This document shows positions 5,629 to 8,723 of a stretch of DNA of 8,723 nt, piece by piece. Below the pieces are notes generated by a model. It searched no databases. It was given only the letters and a program-made list of their open reading frames with translations, and was not told the DNA's origin. Source of the DNA: Anaerolineales bacterium (lineage in GTDB: Bacteria; Chloroflexota; Anaerolineae; Epilineales; JAANWY01); the NCBI GenBank assembly GCA_018263655.1, contig JAANWY010000196.1:1-8723 (forward strand). The letters run 5' to 3'. The first letter of the stretch is position 1. Each line of letters starts with the position of its first letter. A program made the position numbers and the translations under genes.

Positions 5629-5657
5629 TTGCCGACGACAACCCCGTGTGCTACAAT
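5629..5657 (+). promoter_or_regulatory. Promoter for the Uma2 gene
   Basis: -35 TTGCCG (5629-5634), 17-bp spacer ending in TGC, -10 TACAAT (5652-5657). Predicted start near 5664 gives a leader of about 87 nt to ATG 5751. It sits immediately after the nested palindromic element. Confidence 0.65.
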
Positions 5658-5750
5658 AGCTTTCATCGGCTGTTTCTGCATCGAGCTACCAGATGTGGAA
5701 AATAGAGCCCCGCATGATGTGATTCAACTCTTGTCGTAAAGGAGAAACCG

Positions 5751-6548
5751 ATGGTGCTCAAAGAACATGAAACCTTGCTGCCGCCGGCCACGGTCCCCGA
5801 AGAGGTGGAGGACGAGTTCTACTACGGCCACCGCCTGGCGATCACCTACGACGAGGCCGGCCAGGAGGTGTACGCCTACCACCCCTTGACGCTGGCGGAT
5901 TTTCTGGACCCGCAGGAAGGAGACCATTTCGTGCAGGGAACGCTCCACCACGATGACACCGAACAGGCGAAGAGCATCTTTCGACACTTGCACGAGGAAG
6001 ACCCGACGGCGGCGGTGTTCAGCGATCTGAAGATGGTGTGGGACATCGAGGGGCTATCGCAGCCGGCGCCGGATGTGGCGGTGATCCCGGATGTGAAAGA
6101 CCCGGACAAGCCACGGGGGGAGTTCGACGTGGCAGTCGAGGGGACTCGCCCCCGGTTTGCCCTGGAGATCGTGTCACCCCGGTACCGGAAGCCGGATCGG
6201 GAAGACAAGGTGGCGATTTACGAGCGGGCGGGGGTAGAGGAATACGTGATCATCGACTCCTGGCTACGGGAAGGGGAAGTATCGTACGAGGTGTTGGGCT
6301 ACCGGCTGGAAGCGGGGGCGTACACCGAAATCGAGCCCGACGAGCAGGGTTGGATATACAGCGCGGTCAACGACGTGTGGATCGGGGTGAGCGAGGCGCG
6401 GGACCGCTTCTTCGTGGTAGACGGGCGGACGGGTGAGCGCATCCTACCGGATCGAGAAGCGCGCCTGGTAGCTGAGGGGCGGGCGCAGGCGCTGGAGGCC
6501 GAGTTGGCACGGCTGCATGAGAAGATGGAGCGGAACGGGCCGGCGTGA
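5751..6548 (+). CDS. Uma2 family (DUF820) PD-(D/E)XK nuclease-fold protein
   Basis: 265 aa. Core of the restriction-endonuclease-like fold: QPAPDVAVIPD with D108, FALEIVSPRYR with E139, then DREDKVAIYERAGVEEYVIID, where K153 sits in the helix typical of Uma2 proteins. These are the expected metal-binding and catalytic positions, so an active nuclease is plausible. Family members are abundant in Cyanobacteria and Chloroflexota and have no settled role. The C-terminus (about 225-262, EARLVAEGRAQALEAELARL) is a charged helix or coiled coil common in the family. Start ATG 5751 has AAAGGAG six bases upstream. It has its own promoter; the next gene follows after 67 bp containing a hairpin, so partial read-through into the WXG cassette is possible. 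No methylase or cognate partner is next to it. Confidence 0.9.
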   Translation: MVLKEHETLLPPATVPEEVEDEFYYGHRLAITYDEAGQEVYAYHPLTLADFLDPQEGDHFVQGTLHHDDTEQAKSIFRHLHEEDPTAAVFSDLKMVWDIEGLSQPAPDVAVIPDVKDPDKPRGEFDVAVEGTRPRFALEIVSPRYRKPDREDKVAIYERAGVEEYVIIDSWLREGEVSYEVLGYRLEAGAYTEIEPDEQGWIYSAVNDVWIGVSEARDRFFVVDGRTGERILPDREARLVAEGRAQALEAELARLHEKMERNGPA

Positions 6549-6569
6549 CCGCGCACGGTTGAATTGAGC

Positions 6570-6591
6570 AATGACCTATCCTTCGGTCATT
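6570..6591 (+). terminator. Hairpin between the Uma2 gene and the WXG cassette
   Basis: AATGACC (6570-6576) pairs with GGTCATT (6585-6591) around an 8-nt loop, followed by CTACCTTG rather than a U-run. It could be a weak terminator of the Uma2 transcript or an RNA-stability element. No convincing promoter was found between 6549 and 6604 for the next gene, so some read-through seems needed. Confidence 0.35.
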
Positions 6592-6615
6592 CTACCTTGA
6601 CAATGGAGGCGCCAG

Positions 6616-6891
6616 ATGGCCCCACAAGCCGTTGCCGATCCGGAAGATCTAGAACGTTTCGCCCGCGAACTCAAGCAATTCAATGGCCAGCTTCGCGAGA
6701 GCATGTCGCGCCTGCAGGGCCAGTTTGGCCGGCTGGGCGATACCTGGCGCGACCAAGAGCATCAAAAGTTTGCCCAGGAATTCGAGCAAACCATGCGCGT
6801 GCTCAATCGCTTCATGCAGTCATCCGATCAACAGATCCCCTTCCTGCTGCGCAAAGCTCAACGCCTACGCGCCTATCTGAACCAGCGCTGA
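6616..6891 (+). CDS. WXG100-like small helical protein (W-x-D variant)
   Basis: 91 aa, the usual size for WXG100/ESAT-6-like proteins. The pattern is a helix (about 9-38), a turn with W44-R45-D46, and a second helix (about 48-88), giving a helical hairpin. The classical turn is W-x-G; here Gly is replaced by Asp, followed by F52 and F56 (W-x-D-x5-F-x3-F). WXG100 proteins are exported by type VII systems as dimers or pair with effectors; a role as partner of the adjacent large protein is inferred, not shown. There is no signal peptide or cysteine. GGAGG (6605-6609) lies six bases before ATG 6616. The stop overlaps the ribosome site of the next gene, which indicates co-translation. Confidence 0.75.
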   Translation: MAPQAVADPEDLERFARELKQFNGQLRESMSRLQGQFGRLGDTWRDQEHQKFAQEFEQTMRVLNRFMQSSDQQIPFLLRKAQRLRAYLNQR

Positions 6892-6901
6892 GGAGTGGGT
6901 G

Positions 6902-7909
6902 ATGAGCTCGTCGGCCAATGTGCTCGCCATCCACGCCCTGGATGAGCTGAAGGGTGCCTTGGCGCGCTTCGGGGGTGAGGCCCGCGAGGCTCTCGAAGCG
7001 GCCGGGCGGGAGATCCGTCGCACGCTGGAGTGGTTAGAGGAGCGCCACGCCCACTGGCAGCGGGAGGTGCGCCGCCGGCAGGAAGACGTGCGCCGGGCGC
7101 GTGCTGCGCTGGAGCGCTGCCAGGCGTCGGCGCGCTACGATCCGCAAACCGGCCGGCATCACGTCCCTGACTGTGGCCGCTACGAGCATGCGCTCCACGA
7201 GGCACAGTCCCACCTGCGTGAAGCCGAAGCGGAGCTGAAAAACGTGCGCCAGTGGAGCCGGCAGGTCCAGCAAGCCGCCAGTGATTACCGCCGTCAGGCG
7301 CAGCGTCTGACGGGCATGCTGAACGATGATCTACCCAAAGCCGCCGCTCTGCTAGACCGCAAGAGCACGGACCTGCGCCTGTACACGATGGCGACAGCAC
7401 CGTCCGGTGGTTACGGTCCCACGTTGCGAGAGCGTTCAAGCACTGGCGGCGGAGCGCCACTGTGGCACATCACGGGAAGTAGTGAAGCAGTACAGCGACT
7501 CCAAAAGGCACTGAGCCGGCTAACCGAGACTGAAGTCGGCCAATCCATCGGCGAGGTGATCCGCGAACGCGGTACGACGATTCGGTTCGGACAGATCGAA
7601 GCCGGCGTGGTGGCATATTTCGATCCAGCGGACAATGAGATCGTGATCAATGATCGCCTGCAGGATGCTTCCTCGGCCGTTCTGGCGGCTCATCTGGCGC
7701 ATGAAGGGACCCATGTGGAGTGGAATACGGAAGACTCCATTGAACAAGAATACTATGCCTTCAACGCTCAGGCCGAGGTCTGGAACGCGTTGAAGGGAGA
7801 CGAGACCGACCGTCAATGCGATTGGGTGAGTTGGATGATTTCGCTGGGCGAAAGGCAGGCGAAGAGGCGAATTCGCAGACTTTACCCAGAGTTACCAACG
7901 TCTACATGA
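6902..7909 (+). CDS. Coiled-coil protein with C-terminal HEGTH metallopeptidase domain (putative effector)
   Basis: 335 aa. Residues 1 to about 150 are long charged helices (AREALEAAGREIRRTLEWLEERH and following), as in the targeting half of LXG/WXG-type polymorphic toxins; within them lies C73...H86-H87...C91, a possible metal site. A Gly/Ser/Pro-rich linker (about 164-186) leads to a C-terminal domain with HEGTH at 267-271 in LAAHLAHEGTHVEW and a downstream EQEYYAFNAQAEVW, where E283 or E292 could be the third zinc ligand (gluzincin-like). No signal peptide is present. The start is ATG 6902 with AGGAG (6891-6895) six bases upstream; a GTG directly before it is less well spaced. Placement between a WXG100-like and a PsbP/DcrB-like gene suggests an exported effector, but a cytosolic processing enzyme cannot be excluded. 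The target is unknown. Confidence 0.75.
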   Translation: MSSSANVLAIHALDELKGALARFGGEAREALEAAGREIRRTLEWLEERHAHWQREVRRRQEDVRRARAALERCQASARYDPQTGRHHVPDCGRYEHALHEAQSHLREAEAELKNVRQWSRQVQQAASDYRRQAQRLTGMLNDDLPKAAALLDRKSTDLRLYTMATAPSGGYGPTLRERSSTGGGAPLWHITGSSEAVQRLQKALSRLTETEVGQSIGEVIRERGTTIRFGQIEAGVVAYFDPADNEIVINDRLQDASSAVLAAHLAHEGTHVEWNTEDSIEQEYYAFNAQAEVWNALKGDETDRQCDWVSWMISLGERQAKRRIRRLYPELPTST

Positions 7910-7933
7910 GCAGATAGCGTGGAGGTGTCGATC

Positions 7934-8554
7934 GTGGATAAAGAATACCTTCGTTATCGGTCTAGTCAACCTAAGATACCGTGTACCTTTCTCTATCCTG
8001 CCGATTGGAAGCTGCGAGAGACTGTGGAAAATGGATATGCGGACATATTTGTCGCCGGCCCGCGTGACGCGACGGGCTCCTATTCCATATCCTTCACCAT
8101 AGGTGTGACGCATCAGGCAGACCAAACACCGACAGAAGCAGCTATGTCGCGGCTCGCCAAGTTTCGTTCGGCTTTCAGTGTGGAAGGTGTAGGACCTGAC
8201 TCTACCACAGTGGCCGGCAGGCCGGCGACAGCGGTAGAAGTCGTCTATTCCATGCCTCTGCCGGTGAATAGCGTCGATCCCAAATGGACCAATATTCGAG
8301 ACCGCACGATCTTCGTTCGGCAGGGAGACCGACTTTATGAACTCCACTACTCAGCGCCGGAAGAAGACTACGAAACCTGGTTGGAAGCTTTTCAGACGCT
8401 GATAGGAAGTTTCGCCTTTTCCGCGGAGCCGGCCGAGGCGGCCCCGTATCCTTCAGTGGAAACAACAGCTCCTCAACACGTGCGGGAGGAGCCTCCGGAA
8501 TACGAGGCCAAGGAGAGCGAAGGCGATGGGAAATCTGAACAGCGCCAGAGCTGA
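7934..8554 (+). CDS. Cytosolic PsbP/DcrB-like (Mog1/PsbP fold) protein with acidic tail
   Basis: 206 aa. Residues 15-162 show the alternating strand pattern of PsbP/DUF1795 (DcrB) proteins: CTFLYPADWKL at the start, SYSISFTIGV, a helix (TEAAMSRLAKF), VAGRPATAVEVVYSMP, DRTIFVRQGDRLYELHYS, then the closing helix YETWLEAFQTLIGSF. Residues 163-206 are Pro/Glu-rich and probably disordered. Relatives are usually secreted lipoproteins; this one has no signal peptide, so it is cytosolic. DUF1795 also includes the Eag chaperones of type VI effectors, making a chaperone or immunity role for the upstream protein worth testing (inference). Start GTG 7934 has GGAGG eight bases upstream; another GTG at 7919 overlaps that site's upstream region and lacks its own. 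It begins 24 bp after the effector gene. Its last 29 bases overlap the next gene. Confidence 0.65.
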   Translation: MDKEYLRYRSSQPKIPCTFLYPADWKLRETVENGYADIFVAGPRDATGSYSISFTIGVTHQADQTPTEAAMSRLAKFRSAFSVEGVGPDSTTVAGRPATAVEVVYSMPLPVNSVDPKWTNIRDRTIFVRQGDRLYELHYSAPEEDYETWLEAFQTLIGSFAFSAEPAEAAPYPSVETTAPQHVREEPPEYEAKESEGDGKSEQRQS

Positions 8555-8723
8555 GCTGCAGGCCGGCTGGCGACGCCTCGCCCAGCGCTGGGAGGAGACG
8601 AAAGCGGTGTGGAATGATCCGGTGCGCCGGCGTTTCGAGAAAGAGTATTGGACGCCGCTGGAAAGGCAGGTCCAGGCCACCCAGCGGGAGATGGAGCGAC
8701 TGGCACAGGTGATTTCCCAGACA
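8526..8723 (+). CDS. WXG-like small helical protein (W-x-D variant), 3' end outside window
   Basis: 66 codons are visible with no stop; the matching repeat copy suggests the protein ends about six residues later (ARRSVK-like), at roughly 70 aa. It is all-helical, with W15, W22 and then W29-N30-D31 in VWNDPVRRRFEKEYW, i.e. W-x-D-x5-F37-x3-Y41. This is the same spacing as in the 91-aa protein encoded at 6616 (W44, D46, F52, F56). It starts at ATG 8526, inside the 3' end of the PsbP/DcrB-like gene in a different frame, with AAGGAG (8510-8515) ten bases upstream, so translational coupling is likely. Most of it is duplicated at 5341-5458. Role unknown; a second small partner of the same cassette is the simplest reading. 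Confidence 0.65.
   Translation, partial: MGNLNSARAELQAGWRRLAQRWEETKAVWNDPVRRRFEKEYWTPLERQVQATQREMERLAQVISQT
8606..8723 (+). repeat. 118-bp direct repeat, copy B
   Basis: Same orientation as 5341-5458, with four mismatches, offset 3265 bp. It continues to the last base of the window, so the full repeat may be longer. It encodes the conserved part of the W-x-D protein and is probably the parental copy, since its reading frame has a full N-terminus of its own. Confidence 0.95.

Noticed and set aside
5751..6548. Restriction-modification system
   Set aside because: The Uma2 fold is nuclease-like, but no methyltransferase or specificity subunit is nearby.
6596..6601. TTGACA as a -35 box before the WXG100-like gene
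   Set aside because: It directly precedes the ribosome site of 6616, and no -10 exists at the required distance before a sensible start.
7351..7374. A second adapter trace in the effector gene, because it encodes D-R-K-S-T
   Set aside because: The bases (GACCGCAAGAGC) differ from the adapter at two positions and the local protein context is not disrupted.
6616..8723. A complete type VII secretion locus
   Set aside because: No FtsK/EssC-type ATPase or membrane component is present; only WXG-like proteins and an effector candidate are seen.

Overview
The window looks like chromosomal DNA of a moderately GC-rich, probably filamentous Chloroflexota bacterium (Anaerolineae/Caldilineae type). This is an inference from four things: an EGY-like site-2 protease, a secreted protein with a 'VYLPAIARNYP' segment after its leader, an Uma2/DUF820 nuclease-fold protein, and very frequent GCCGGC hexamers. 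No rRNA, tRNA, CRISPR array or transposase was seen.

Left half (1-4916), mostly housekeeping. A promoter at 183-211 drives a site-2 protease (262-1401, +). Convergent to it is a two-gene minus-strand unit: plsX (2173-3171), which links fatty-acid and phospholipid synthesis, then a two-helix membrane protein with a degenerate NERD domain (1418-2155). The 408-bp gap 3172-3579 holds two divergent promoters with a perfect 52-bp palindrome between them, then a roughly 160-nt leader before a small secreted or membrane-anchored protein (3580-4047, +). mutM/fpg (4095-4916, -) converges on that gene. It carries an exact 13-base match to Illumina adapter sequence exactly where a conserved Fpg motif is lost, so this patch is probably an assembly or library artefact.

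Right half (4917-8723), accessory. A possible 38-aa ORF (5108-5224) precedes a small chimeric gene (5270-5476). The N-terminus of that gene resembles DUF6932 proteins. The rest is a 118-bp near-identical copy of sequence at the right edge of the window. A nested palindromic repeat (5479-5611) and a good promoter lead into an Uma2 gene (5751-6548). Then come four tightly packed genes: a WXG100-like helical protein (6616-6891), a coiled-coil protein with a C-terminal HEGTH metallopeptidase domain (6902-7909), a cytosolic PsbP/DcrB-like protein with an acidic tail (7934-8554), and a second WXG-like small protein running off the end (8526-8723).

The most interesting system is this last cassette. 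Both small proteins share W-x-D-x5-F-x3-[FY] in place of a classical W-x-G. They bracket a probable effector or processing enzyme and a protein whose possible fold relatives include type VI effector chaperones. The cassette and the Uma2 gene lie between the two 118-bp direct repeats, which suggests duplication and recombination of modules. Export, toxicity and immunity are all inferred; no secretion ATPase is visible in the window.
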